Positions 7,535 to 16,100 of a DNA stretch of 64,000 bases are shown in pieces; position 1 is the stretch's first letter; the number at the start of each line of letters is the position of its first letter. This DNA is from an uncultured Myxococcales bacterium (lineage in GTDB: Bacteria > Myxococcota_A > UBA9042). A program made the position numbers and the translations under genes. The DNA is taken from NCBI GenBank assembly GCA_903919145.1, contig CAIXGW010000145.1, positions 1 through 64,000 of the forward strand, in the 5' to 3' direction. Under the pieces are notes generated by a model, which was not told the DNA's origin, ran no database searches, and saw only the letters and a list, made by a program, of their open reading frames with translations.

Positions 7535-9301
7535 GTGACCCCAACTTTGTTTTCATGGAGCCTGCGCGCCGCTGCGGCAGCCTCTTGCCTGCGCGCCGCC
7601 GTGGCGGTCGCCCAACCCGCTGAACCTCCAGCCGCTTTGCCCGCAGCGTCGACGCCTGCTGCCGCCCCTGCTGCCAGTGGTGCTGCTGCCAGTGCCCCTG
7701 CAGATGCGGCCCCTGCCGGCCCCGCCGGTGCCGCCAGCGTGGAAGATCCGCCGCGCGTCCCCGCCGGAGCTGGGCATCCCCCCGCCGACCAAGACGATTC
7801 TGACGAAGACAGCCGGCCCAGCTGGCGCCGCGAGCGCCGTCACGCCGAGCCGGCGCCGCCCGTGTCCAGCGTCGACGCCGCTGCCCATGCGGTGGGCTGG
7901 CACGGCAAGGCTTGGCTACGCCAGCGGTTTGTCGCCGACTCCGCCAGCTTGGTAGAGGCCAGCGGCCCTGAGCCCGCGGAAGCCCTGCGCCTGACCAGCC
8001 CTACCGAAGTCGAAGCGCGCAGCCGCGTGGGCGGCGAAGGGGGGTGGCGCAGCGCCAGCGGCTTCTTGCGCGCCATCAAAGGCGAATTCGAGCTTGAGAT
8101 TCGCAGCTGGGACCGTCCAGAGCCGGCACTGCGAGACGGTCCAACGCTGCTGCGCCGCGCTTCGGTCGAAGCCACCACCTTGGCTGGTCAGTTTACCTTT
8201 GGCCGCACCCAGTCTACCTGGGGCCTTGGCTTGCTGGCTCAGGACGGCACAGAAGATCCCATGCAATTTGGCGTTCGCCGCGGTGGTTCCACGGTCACCC
8301 GCCTGGGCTACGCGCTGCTGCCCGCGGCCCTCTGGCAGGGCGGCGACCCCACCCACGCCTTTCCGCTGGCGGTGGCCGTCGCCTACGACTGGGTAGCGCG
8401 AGACGACCTGGCTGCCTATCCCGGCGACGAGGCCAACAACGCCATCGCCGCGCTCCTCTACCGCGGCCCAGAGCTGCAGGCCGGCGTCTACGGCGTGCTG
8501 CGCAACCAGACCGATGCCAACAACCTGCCGATGCAAGCCCAAATTGTCGATGGTTTCTTGCGCTGGCGGCGCCACAACGGTCCGCGCAACTACCTCGAAT
8601 TGGCCGCCGAAGGCGTGATGGTGCGCGGCGAGACCGGCTGGATGGCCACCCCGTCGCAACCCGGCAAGAAGAACGTGGACCAGCTGGGCGGGGTGGCGCG
8701 GGTCGAGTTTGGCCAGCGCCGCGGCTCCTCCTTCCGCCTGGAGACTGGCACGGCCAGCGCCGACAGCCGGCCCGGCAATGACACTTTGCGCAACTTTCGC
8801 ATGGCCAACGACTATCGCGTGGGCCTTGTGATGTTCCCCGTGGCCCAGCGCTTGCTCAGCGCCCAGGCCGCGGCCAACCTCGCTGACCTGCGCTACTCGG
8901 CCCACGCGCCGGCCGGTCTAGAGCGGGTCAACACCGATGGCGCCGTGACCCAGGCCACCTACCTGCACCCGGTGCTTCGCGTAGAACCAGGCAAGAACCA
9001 GGCTATTTTGCTGGGCGCTCTGTGGGCGTCCAGCCCCAGTGATGCGGCCGATCCGTTCCGTTCGTGGCTGGCCGGCGGAGAGGCGGTGGGGCCGCGCGGC
9101 GCCGTGGCCAAGCGCAACCTGGGCTTGGAGCTGGATGCCGCGCTCGAGTCCAAGGCCCGCTTGGCCTACTGGGCAGAGCTGGTGTTGCGGTTGGACGCCG
9201 GCGTGTGGTTTCCCGGCGATGTTTTTGACGACGCGTCCGGCCGGCCCATGGCGGCGGTCGGCGCTTGGCAGGGCGCGCTTCAGCTGCGCATCGACCTCTA
9301 G
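7535..9301 (+). CDS. Outer-membrane beta-barrel protein (TIGR04551-like)
   Basis: A 588-residue exported protein with a signal peptide at residues 1-27. An Ala/Pro-rich low-complexity linker follows (about 28-75), then an acidic and Arg-rich stretch, and from about residue 115 alternating amphipathic strands typical of an outer-membrane barrel. The segment RASVEATTLAGQFTFGRTQS followed by TWGLGLL resembles the conserved core of deltaproteobacterial TIGR04551-type proteins. I assign this by memory of the pattern, not by search. A paralogue with the matching core RRAWMHAKLFGLLDVDVGRM lies at 33422-35086. The GTG start has GAGG five bases upstream. The next gene starts 18 bp downstream, so the two are probably cotranscribed. 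Confidence 0.6.
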   Translation: MTPTLFSWSLRAAAAASCLRAAVAVAQPAEPPAALPAASTPAAAPAASGAAASAPADAAPAGPAGAASVEDPPRVPAGAGHPPADQDDSDEDSRPSWRRERRHAEPAPPVSSVDAAAHAVGWHGKAWLRQRFVADSASLVEASGPEPAEALRLTSPTEVEARSRVGGEGGWRSASGFLRAIKGEFELEIRSWDRPEPALRDGPTLLRRASVEATTLAGQFTFGRTQSTWGLGLLAQDGTEDPMQFGVRRGGSTVTRLGYALLPAALWQGGDPTHAFPLAVAVAYDWVARDDLAAYPGDEANNAIAALLYRGPELQAGVYGVLRNQTDANNLPMQAQIVDGFLRWRRHNGPRNYLELAAEGVMVRGETGWMATPSQPGKKNVDQLGGVARVEFGQRRGSSFRLETGTASADSRPGNDTLRNFRMANDYRVGLVMFPVAQRLLSAQAAANLADLRYSAHAPAGLERVNTDGAVTQATYLHPVLRVEPGKNQAILLGALWASSPSDAADPFRSWLAGGEAVGPRGAVAKRNLGLELDAALESKARLAYWAELVLRLDAGVWFPGDVFDDASGRPMAAVGAWQGALQLRIDL

Positions 9302-9319
9302 TTTTTCGGAGAAACGAAC

Positions 9320-12300
9320 ATGGATCGCCGCAAGAACTTTAGGTGTTTCAATGTCCTCTTGGCCCTTGGGGCGTGGCTGTTCGCTGCGGCCTGTGGCACG
9401 GCCGCAGATCCCGATGTAGCGGCGCCCCTGGGCATCGCCGTCAGCGATCGCAGCCAGCCCGGGCCCACAGTGCGCTTTGAGCCGCTGCAGCTGCCGCAGC
9501 CAGAGATACCGTTTCCCAACGACTTGGCGCTGCGCCGCCGCGCCGACGGTGCCACGTTTGTCAACGTCTCGCCGCAAGCCACGACCAAGCTCGACTCGCT
9601 CAATCGCCAGTATCTGGCTGAAGTGGAGGGATTTTCTGGCCTGACGCCGATCCAGATCGCCTTTGATGGGCCGATTGACCTGACCACCGTGACCGACCAG
9701 ACCGTCCAGGTCATCAACATCCAGCAGGGCAGCAAGCGCTTTGGCGAGCGCCTGGCTTTGGACCTTGGCCGCGGCTGGTTCCCGCACGATGCCGATCCGC
9801 ACGCCTACTTTCCGCTGGATCCCTACGCGGGTTTTGACAGCTTTATCTTGCCGCCCAGCAACAAGGTCGACAGCGATGGCGATGGCAAGCCAGATAAGTG
9901 GGTCTACCACTATGAAACAATTACTCATACCCTGGATTTTCGGCCGCTCATTCCCTTGCAGGCCGGCGCCCAGTATGCCGTCGTGCTGACGCGGGGGATC
10001 AAGGGGTGGGACAAGGACGGCAACTACGGTCCGATTCGCTCGCCGCTGCCGGCAGTGAACCACGACACCCAAACCGATGATCTCAAGCGGGCGCTGCCGG
10101 CCCTGGCCAAGCTCGGGATTGCGCCGAGCGACGTGTCCTTTGCCTGGACGCTGACCACTGGCGACCTGGCCCGGACTTTCCGGGCGCTGCGCGACGGCTT
10201 GTACGGAACGGGGACCTTTGCGTGGCTCAAGGCCGAGTTCGAGCCAAAAATCAGTGATGTGTACGACATGGAGATCAACTTTGATGGCGACGGCAGCTAC
10301 GGTCCCCTGGGGGGCGACCCGTTTCCAGTCGTCGGCTGGGATCACACCTTTGCGCTGCAGGGCGCGTACATGCAGAAGCTGTTTGGGCTCATCAACCAGT
10401 TTGTCCCGGCCGGCGGCTTTGAGCATGTCAGCCACGTCGTGTTTGGCGAGTTCGAGACGCCCAATCTCCGCGCCACTCCGGGCAATGTGTGGCATCTCGA
10501 CGTCAAGAAGGGCACGATCGAGCGCGACAACGCCAAATTTCACGAGCAAGTGCCGTTTCTGCTAGTGGTTCCCAAGACCACGGCACAGCACAAGCCGCCG
10601 TTCCCCGTGGTCGTCTATGCCCATGCCACCGGCACTTCGCGGATCGAGTGCTTGCTGCTGGCTGACAAGCTGGCCCAGGCGGGCATTGCGACCTTCTCGA
10701 TTGACGCCGTTGGCCATGGGCCCGTCTTGGCGGATCCGCTCAAGTTCTTGGCCGACTCCCTGGGCGGCGATGGCGGCGGCTACGCCGGTCTGCTCAAGGC
10801 GCTGTTGGTGCCGATGCTGTACGCCGACCATGAGACCCACTTTGCCAAGAAAGACGCCCAGGGCCAGCCCATCAAAGACGCTGCGGGCGACATCGTGCAG
10901 ATGAGCGACGAAGAAGTGCTGCCGCCGCTGCTGCAGCATGGCTTCGTTCAGCAGCTGGCCGTCAAAGGCCGCGCCACCGACGACGACGGCGACTGCTGGA
11001 TCAAGGGCGGCGAGGCCTACTACGCGCCCAATGCCTTCCGCCTGCGCGACGCCATGCGCCAGACCACCTTCGACTACATCGTGGCTGTGCGCCTGCTTCG
11101 GGCGCTGGGCATGAAGAAAATGCCCACCCCGCCAGCGGATCCCCACAAGGCCACCAAAGCGCAGCTCATGCCGAGCCTGCTGGCCGGCGACTTTGACATG
11201 GACGGCATTCTGGACGCCGGTGGCCCTGACGTGCCCTATTTCATGATGGGCATCTCCCTTGGCGGCATCCATACGGCCCTGACGGCGCCGCTGGAGCCAT
11301 TCATCGTCGCCGCGGCTCCCGTGGTCCCCGGCGCGGGCCTGGCCGACATCTTCATGCGCACCCGCCTGCAAGGGGTGGTCACGCCACTGATGCACGCGAT
11401 CAGCGGCCCGCAGGTCACCGGCTGCCCGGTCAAGGGCAGCGATGGCAAGCCCACCGGCAAGGTCCGCCTGACCTGGAACGACGACTCCGACCGCTGCGGC
11501 AAATGGACCCGCAAGAGCTACCGCGACCCCAAGACCGGGCAATGCTTGGCCACTGCCGTAGACGTCCCCACGTGGTTTGCCGAGATCTCGGTGCCGGCGG
11601 GCAGCGCCATCGAGCTGGAGAACCTGGAAAACGGCAACCACGCCAGCGGAAAAGCCAGCAGCGATAGCAGCTTTGCCTTGGTGGCGGCGTCGGACCAGTT
11701 CGACCGTCTGCGGGTGCGGGTGCGCGACCCCAACGGCAAGCTGCTGGCCGAAGTCGTCGATCGCACGCCCAAGGAAGGCCTGGGGGCGCAGCGAAACACC
11801 CCAGATTTCCGCAAGTTTGTTCAGCTTGCCGCCAACGTGCTGGAAGGGGCGGATGCGATCACGGTCGCCGACCGCGCCATCTTGGACCCGCTGCCGGGCT
11901 ACGGCGCGACCAACATTTTGATGATGCTGTCCGTCATCGACCAGACCGTGCCCTTTACCACCGGTGTGACGCTGGCGCGGAGCATGGGCCTGTTTGGTCG
12001 CGGCGATCTGGCCGGTCCAGCGGCGCCCTACCGGCCGTGGTTTGACAAGGCGATTCCCCTCGGGCTGCTGGAGGGCAAGGATGCGCCGCCGCCGCCGCTG
12101 TCGCCCAACGCTGTCAAGCCCTTGCAGAAGCTCTGCAATCTGGTCGAGACCGTGCCAGGCAAGCCAGAGCGCTCCGGCCTGTGCCTGGCCGACGTACACG
12201 GCCACCATGAGTACATCGCCCAGTCTAAAACCTCAGACAGCTTTCCGCCAGTGCCAGAGAAGGCCGCCGACGGCAAGAGCTACAAGGGTACTTTCACAGA

Positions 12301-12442
12301 GTTCCACCGCAATTTGATCGTGGCGTACTTCCATTCCCTCGGCAAGCGCGTGCTGGACGATGAGTGCTGGGGCGACGCCAAGTGCATCAAAGAGAAAGGG
12401 CTCGACGCCATCTGGGACAAGCCGGTCGGAACCGCACCGTAG
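9320..12442 (+). CDS. Large alpha/beta-hydrolase lipoprotein (virulence-factor-lipase-like)
   Basis: A 1040-residue lipoprotein: signal peptide with lipobox LFAAAC, mature Cys near residue 25. The N-terminal ~350 residues are strand-rich with an Ig-like feel (IQIAFDGPIDLTTVTDQTVQ) and calcium-loop-like Asp clusters (DSDGDGKPDKW, NFDGDGSYG). A hydrolase domain starts at PFPVVVYAHATGTSR, has the nucleophile elbow MMGISLGG with Ser646 in G-x-S-x-G, and ends with VHGHHEY as the likely catalytic histidine region. This matches the layout of surface lipases with a virulence-factor lipase N-terminal domain. About 200 residues inserted after the elbow carry two or more cysteine pairs and DPNGKLLAEVVDR, a pre-peptidase-like beta domain. 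It probably hydrolyses lipid or ester substrates at the cell surface; the substrate is unknown. Confidence 0.65.
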   Translation: MDRRKNFRCFNVLLALGAWLFAAACGTAADPDVAAPLGIAVSDRSQPGPTVRFEPLQLPQPEIPFPNDLALRRRADGATFVNVSPQATTKLDSLNRQYLAEVEGFSGLTPIQIAFDGPIDLTTVTDQTVQVINIQQGSKRFGERLALDLGRGWFPHDADPHAYFPLDPYAGFDSFILPPSNKVDSDGDGKPDKWVYHYETITHTLDFRPLIPLQAGAQYAVVLTRGIKGWDKDGNYGPIRSPLPAVNHDTQTDDLKRALPALAKLGIAPSDVSFAWTLTTGDLARTFRALRDGLYGTGTFAWLKAEFEPKISDVYDMEINFDGDGSYGPLGGDPFPVVGWDHTFALQGAYMQKLFGLINQFVPAGGFEHVSHVVFGEFETPNLRATPGNVWHLDVKKGTIERDNAKFHEQVPFLLVVPKTTAQHKPPFPVVVYAHATGTSRIECLLLADKLAQAGIATFSIDAVGHGPVLADPLKFLADSLGGDGGGYAGLLKALLVPMLYADHETHFAKKDAQGQPIKDAAGDIVQMSDEEVLPPLLQHGFVQQLAVKGRATDDDGDCWIKGGEAYYAPNAFRLRDAMRQTTFDYIVAVRLLRALGMKKMPTPPADPHKATKAQLMPSLLAGDFDMDGILDAGGPDVPYFMMGISLGGIHTALTAPLEPFIVAAAPVVPGAGLADIFMRTRLQGVVTPLMHAISGPQVTGCPVKGSDGKPTGKVRLTWNDDSDRCGKWTRKSYRDPKTGQCLATAVDVPTWFAEISVPAGSAIELENLENGNHASGKASSDSSFALVAASDQFDRLRVRVRDPNGKLLAEVVDRTPKEGLGAQRNTPDFRKFVQLAANVLEGADAITVADRAILDPLPGYGATNILMMLSVIDQTVPFTTGVTLARSMGLFGRGDLAGPAAPYRPWFDKAIPLGLLEGKDAPPPPLSPNAVKPLQKLCNLVETVPGKPERSGLCLADVHGHHEYIAQSKTSDSFPPVPEKAADGKSYKGTFTEFHRNLIVAYFHSLGKRVLDDECWGDAKCIKEKGLDAIWDKPVGTAP

Positions 12443-12453
12443 TAGCACCCTCC

Positions 12454-12503
12454 GCGCGCCGCCGAGCTGGTGCAGCTTGACCCCGGGTTGGCCGGCGGCT
12501 CGC
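12454..12503 (+). terminator. Possible terminator hairpin after the lipase-like gene
   Basis: GCGCGCCGCCG at 12454-12464 pairs with CGGCGGCTCGC at 12493-12503 (10 of 11 positions) around a 28-base loop, followed within a few bases by TTTT. The large loop makes this uncertain. Confidence 0.35.
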
Positions 12504-12536
12504 ACGGTTTTGCTTTCTCCGCTGCAGCGTCTGCTC

Positions 12537-12542
12537 TATACT
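12537..12542 (+). promoter_or_regulatory. Possible -10 box for the papain-like gene
   Basis: TATACT lies 39 bp before the ATG at 12582, in a 139-bp intergenic gap. No convincing -35 lies 16-18 bp upstream (TTTCTC at 17 bp), so this is weak. Confidence 0.3.
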
Positions 12543-12581
12543 CTTGCGCGCACGGCCCAGCGGGCTCGGCAAGAGGTTGTA

Positions 12582-13913
12582 ATGTTGCGCAAGATTCGCT
12601 TGGTCGGTGGAAGTTGCACAGCCAGTTGGAGCCGCTCGGCCACGGCCGCCGCCCTGGCGCTGGCCCTTCCCACCCTGTCGATCCTGAGCTTGCCCCTGGC
12701 CGGCTGCGCGGTCGAAGAGGGCGTGGCCGTCAGTGAAGACGACCTGACCAATGTGGCCAACACGGCGGTCAAGAATCAGTCCATTGGCAACTGCTGGGTC
12801 TACGCCAGCGTGGGCTGGGTCGAGTCGCTGGTGTTGAGCCACACCAACAACACCTTGAATCTCAGCGAGTCTTACATCAGCTACTGGCACTGGTACGAAG
12901 AGATCGCCGGCGGCAACGGCGGTACGCAGATCGCCGCGCTGGACGCCGGTCAGATCGCCGCTGGCGGCTTCTGGGGCGTGGCCGGCGAGATCATGCTGCG
13001 CTACGGCCTGATGGATGAAGGCTCCTTCATTCCAGATGAGGCTGAGGCGGCCCGCAGCCTCCGCCAGTCCGCCGCCCTGTCGGCCATCAACGCCTCGCTC
13101 AAGACCGGCGCCCTCTCGACCGCCGCCGCCCGCAAGGACCGCGCTTTGGTCCGCGCCGAGATGGACAAGGCCTGGCAGCTCAGCCCCGAGGTGACCGGCA
13201 AGCTCGACCTGGTTTTCGGCAAGTCCGTGACCATGAACCTCTACAAGTCCAAGAAGCTGCCCGCCGGCATGCGCCACCCGCGCGAGCTGCCGGTTGGCTA
13301 TGTGCTCGAGGCCGGCAAGCAGCGCACGGTCTGGCTAGACGAAGCCATCGGCAAGCCCGTCACCAGCTACAGCTTCATCAACCGCACCGGCCCCTACGCC
13401 TGGCGCGAGCAGTCCTACCCCACGACCGCTTCTTCGCGCCGCACCTTCCAGATCGAAGCGCAGAAGGCTTTGCACAACAAGCTTCCGGTCATCATGTTCT
13501 GGTTTGTCGACTTTGCCGCCATGGGCTCAGACAAGGCCTTCAAGGCCCCGCCCGCTTCCCCCGGCAGTCAGGGCGGCCACATGACCGTGCTGGAAGACTA
13601 CGAGGTCAAGCTGGCCGACGGCACGGTCCTAAAGGCCGGCGTTGACGTCACCGACCCCAAGGCCCTGCAAGCGGCCCTGGACCCCAAGGCGGTCATTCAG
13701 TTCTTCCGCATCAAGAACTCCTGGGGCTCGGGCCTGGCTCCCCAAGGCGCCGCCGCCGACTACCAAGGCTTTCACGACCTGTTTCTGGCCTACCTGAACG
13801 GTCCGCTCCGGGAGTGCACCGGCCAGGCCCCCAACAAGTGCGCCACCACCAAGGACACGGCCGGTCTGCGCTCGCTGATTCTGCCGCCCGCGGGTTTTCG
13901 CACCGGTAAGTAG
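12582..13913 (+). CDS. Papain-family (C1) cysteine peptidase lipoprotein
   Basis: A 443-residue predicted surface lipoprotein with lipobox SLPLAGC (mature Cys42). All C1 landmarks are present: the oxyanion Gln66 and catalytic Cys71 in NQSIGNCWVYAS, His333 in GGHMTVLEDYEV, and Asn379 in RIKNSWG. The mature enzyme begins almost at the catalytic region, with no inhibitory propeptide, as in bleomycin-hydrolase-like and other bacterial C1 members. An insertion of ~200 residues sits between the Cys and His halves and is Lys/Ala-rich. It probably acts as a peptidase on the outer face of the cell, a role consistent with the adjacent lipase-like lipoprotein. Start ATG 12582 has AAGAGG upstream; a longer frame from 12360 would overlap the previous gene. 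Confidence 0.8.
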   Translation: MLRKIRLVGGSCTASWSRSATAAALALALPTLSILSLPLAGCAVEEGVAVSEDDLTNVANTAVKNQSIGNCWVYASVGWVESLVLSHTNNTLNLSESYISYWHWYEEIAGGNGGTQIAALDAGQIAAGGFWGVAGEIMLRYGLMDEGSFIPDEAEAARSLRQSAALSAINASLKTGALSTAAARKDRALVRAEMDKAWQLSPEVTGKLDLVFGKSVTMNLYKSKKLPAGMRHPRELPVGYVLEAGKQRTVWLDEAIGKPVTSYSFINRTGPYAWREQSYPTTASSRRTFQIEAQKALHNKLPVIMFWFVDFAAMGSDKAFKAPPASPGSQGGHMTVLEDYEVKLADGTVLKAGVDVTDPKALQAALDPKAVIQFFRIKNSWGSGLAPQGAAADYQGFHDLFLAYLNGPLRECTGQAPNKCATTKDTAGLRSLILPPAGFRTGK

Positions 13914-14214
13914 TGGTCGTTGCGAGAAGATTTTTGGAAGTTCGACGTCCACGCGTCTTGCCTTCCTGTGCGGATCTCCGCCGCGCCGTGGTCACTGGTG
14001 GCGCCGTGTTGCCTGGTGCCAGCACAATTCTCCGCGGATCGCCCCAGAGCGCCCGCCGACTCGCACTCACGGGGGCTCAGTTGACAGATAACCCTGCATT
14101 GGGCTTGTCGTCTGGCCCTCTTAGCTGTTACCTTGGCGCGCTCGGTGCCTCCCTGCGCGCGGTGCGTAGGGGTCATGTCTGCACCGCCGCGGGTCTGAAA
14201 GCCCTGGGGGCCGG
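13914..14214. other. Intergenic region upstream of mreB
   Basis: 301 bp without a supported gene. It contains an exact TTGACA (14081-14086) but no good -10 at the right distance. It also holds a hairpin pairing TGGCGCC (13999-14005) with GGTGCCA (14015-14021). The mreB promoter presumably lies here. Confidence 0.5.
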
Positions 14215-15243
14215 GTGAGCTGGTTCCAGTCGCTGTTCTCCAATGACATCGCCATCGACCTTGGCACGGCCACGACCCTGATCTACATCAAGGGCCGCGG
14301 CATCGTCAGCCGCGAGCCGTCGGTTGTGGCGGTGCAGGTCGATGCGCGCGGTCTGCGGCGGGTGCTGGCCGTGGGCAAAGACGCCAAGGAGATGATCGGC
14401 CGTACCCCCATTGGCATCGAGGCGATCCGGCCGATGCGAGACGGTGTGATCGCCGACTTCGAGATCACCGAAGCCATGCTGCGGTACTTCATCAACCGCG
14501 CCCACAGCAAGCGAACGCTGGTGCGGCCGCGGGTCATCATCTGCGTGCCCTGCGGCATTACCGATGTAGAAAAGCGCGCGGTGCGCGAGTCCGCCGAGTC
14601 TACCAGCGCCCGCGAGGTCTACCTCATCGAAGAGCCGATGGCGGCGGCGATTGGCGCTGGCCTGCCGATCACCGAGCCATCGGGCAACATGATTGTCGAC
14701 ATTGGCGGCGGCACCACTGAGATCGCGGTCATTTCACTGGCAGGCATTGTGCACAGCCAGTCGCTCAAGGTAGGCGGTGATCGGATGGACCAAGCCATCG
14801 TCGACCACCTGCGCCGCAAGTACAACCTGCTGATAGGCGAGCGCACGGCCGAGCAGATCAAGATCCGCATTGGCAATGCCTGGCCCCAAGCCAACGCTGG
14901 GTCCATGGAAGTCAAGGGCCGCGATGTGGCGGCTGGCGTGCCACGCACGGTGGTCGTGGGCGCCGACGAGGTTCGCGAGGCCCTAAGCGACCCGCTGACC
15001 GAGATCGTCCGCGGCGTCCGCAATGCGCTAGAGCGCACTCCGCCAGAGCTGAGCGCCGACATCGTCGACAAGGGCGTAGTCCTGGCCGGCGGCGGAGCCT
15101 TGCTTCAGGGCATTGAACAGCTGCTGCGAGAAGAAACCGGCCTGCCGGTGCTCATTGCCGACGACCCGGTCAGCGCGGTGGTCAAAGGCGCAGGCATGGC
15201 GCTGGACGACGACAACCTGCTGCGCCACGTCACCGTTCGCTAG
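14215..15243 (+). CDS. mreB: Rod-shape-determining actin homologue MreB
   Basis: A 342-residue actin-fold ATPase that forms membrane-associated filaments guiding cell-wall synthesis. In myxobacteria MreB also supports gliding motility. Visible motifs are the phosphate-1 loop [47 protein letters not shown], the phosphate-2 loop [17 protein letters not shown], and the adenosine motif [17 protein letters not shown]. Length matches the family (335-350). The N-terminus [16 protein letters not shown] carries the usual amphipathic membrane-binding helix. The start is GTG at 14215. mreC, mreD and the pbp2/rodA genes normally downstream are absent. A 364-bp gap and a divergent gene follow, so this mreB stands alone. 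Confidence 0.95.
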   Translation: MSWFQSLFSNDIAIDLGTATTLIYIKGRGIVSREPSVVAVQVDARGLRRVLAVGKDAKEMIGRTPIGIEAIRPMRDGVIADFEITEAMLRYFINRAHSKRTLVRPRVIICVPCGITDVEKRAVRESAESTSAREVYLIEEPMAAAIGAGLPITEPSGNMIVDIGGGTTEIAVISLAGIVHSQSLKVGGDRMDQAIVDHLRRKYNLLIGERTAEQIKIRIGNAWPQANAGSMEVKGRDVAAGVPRTVVVGADEVREALSDPLTEIVRGVRNALERTPPELSADIVDKGVVLAGGGALLQGIEQLLREETGLPVLIADDPVSAVVKGAGMALDDDNLLRHVTVR

Positions 15244-15607
15244 GCGTCTGCCGCGGTCATCCCCGCCAGGAGGCGATCTGATCGCTTTGCGCAGCGATTT
15301 GCAGGTTGCCGCGTGTTTCCGCCACCCACCTCGGCGCCTCGACCAGCCAAGCCGATCGACGCAGTCCGGGTGTCGCCGCAAAGCTGCGGCCAATAGCTGA
15401 AATGGCCAATGGCCAAGCCATACTAACAAGATCCGGCGTCAACGCGGATCCTGTCAGCGGGGCTGGGCACTAGACAGGTTGGGCTGGCAGCGCCGCCGTC
15501 GCTTGGGGGGTGCAAGCGGTGGCGCCGTCAGCTTGGCGGCTCGGTTGGCAGACGGGCAGGGCTCACATCCAAGCGGATCCAAGCCGAGCCGATCTGGGGC
15601 TGCCAGT
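15244..15607. other. Non-coding gap downstream of mreB with inverted repeats
   Basis: 364 bp with no supported gene. It holds two small hairpins: ATCGCT/AGCGAT separated by TTGCGC just after mreB, and GATCCG (15430-15435) / CGGATC (15445-15450). There is also a direct repeat of ATGGCCA. No T-run follows either hairpin, so termination by them is uncertain. Confidence 0.4.
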
Positions 15608-16084
15608 TCAGGCCGCGGCGAAATCGTCGTTGGTGCGGTGCAGATCGACCTGCTCGGCCAGGCGCGTGTCCTGGGTCTGCAGCGTCGCTGGCACTGCGCG
15701 GACGTGGCGATCCAGGTGACCGGCCAGAGCGCGCACTGCTTCGACGTGGTGGCGCGGCGTCGGCGCTTGACCCTGGCCGGCGTTGGCCAGGAACAGATCA
15801 AAGTGGCGGCTGGAGGCCGGCGCATTGGCCGAGCCCTTGCGGCAGACATCGACCAGCAGGCGCTCGCCGGTCGCATCGTGGCGCAGCGAGATAGAGACGG
15901 CACCCTTGTCTACAGCACCGATCTGCTCGACGATCCAGCTACCCGCGCCGGCTTGACCGGACTGCAGCGGGGTGGCGGATGACGGGTGAGCAGCCGAGCC
16001 CAACTGGCTCATGCCGGCAACCGCGGCAGCGCCGGCAAAGGAAGTGCCGAGCAGCGTAAGGAACTCGCGACGAGAAACGGACAT
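15608..16084 (-). CDS. Small Tat-exported protein of unknown function
   Basis: A 158-residue protein opening MSVSRREFLTLLGTSFAGAA, a textbook twin-arginine signal (S-R-R-x-F-L followed by a hydrophobic stretch). It should therefore be exported folded. The mature part has the strand-like segment GSWIVEQIGAVDKGAVSISL and LLVDVCRKG with one cysteine, plus a His-rich patch (PTPRHHVEAVRALAGHLDRH) that could bind metal. I do not recognise the family. Ends HRTNDDFAAA. The ATG at 16084 has a GGGGG tract upstream. The start is divergent from, and 16 bp away from, the methyltransferase start, so the two may share a promoter region. Confidence 0.6.
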   Translation of the reverse strand: MSVSRREFLTLLGTSFAGAAAVAGMSQLGSAAHPSSATPLQSGQAGAGSWIVEQIGAVDKGAVSISLRHDATGERLLVDVCRKGSANAPASSRHFDLFLANAGQGQAPTPRHHVEAVRALAGHLDRHVRAVPATLQTQDTRLAEQVDLHRTNDDFAAA

Positions 16085-16100
16085 GGTATACCCCCAGGGG

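Noticed and set aside
10562-12208. 548-residue minus-strand frame over the lipase-like gene
   Set aside because: Opposite the strong lipoprotein gene; no ribosome site and no domain.
15470-15473. CTAG between mreB and the Tat-signal gene considered as an element boundary
   Set aside because: The sequence on either side does not start with GRGCYYGTMA, and no inverted repeat is seen.
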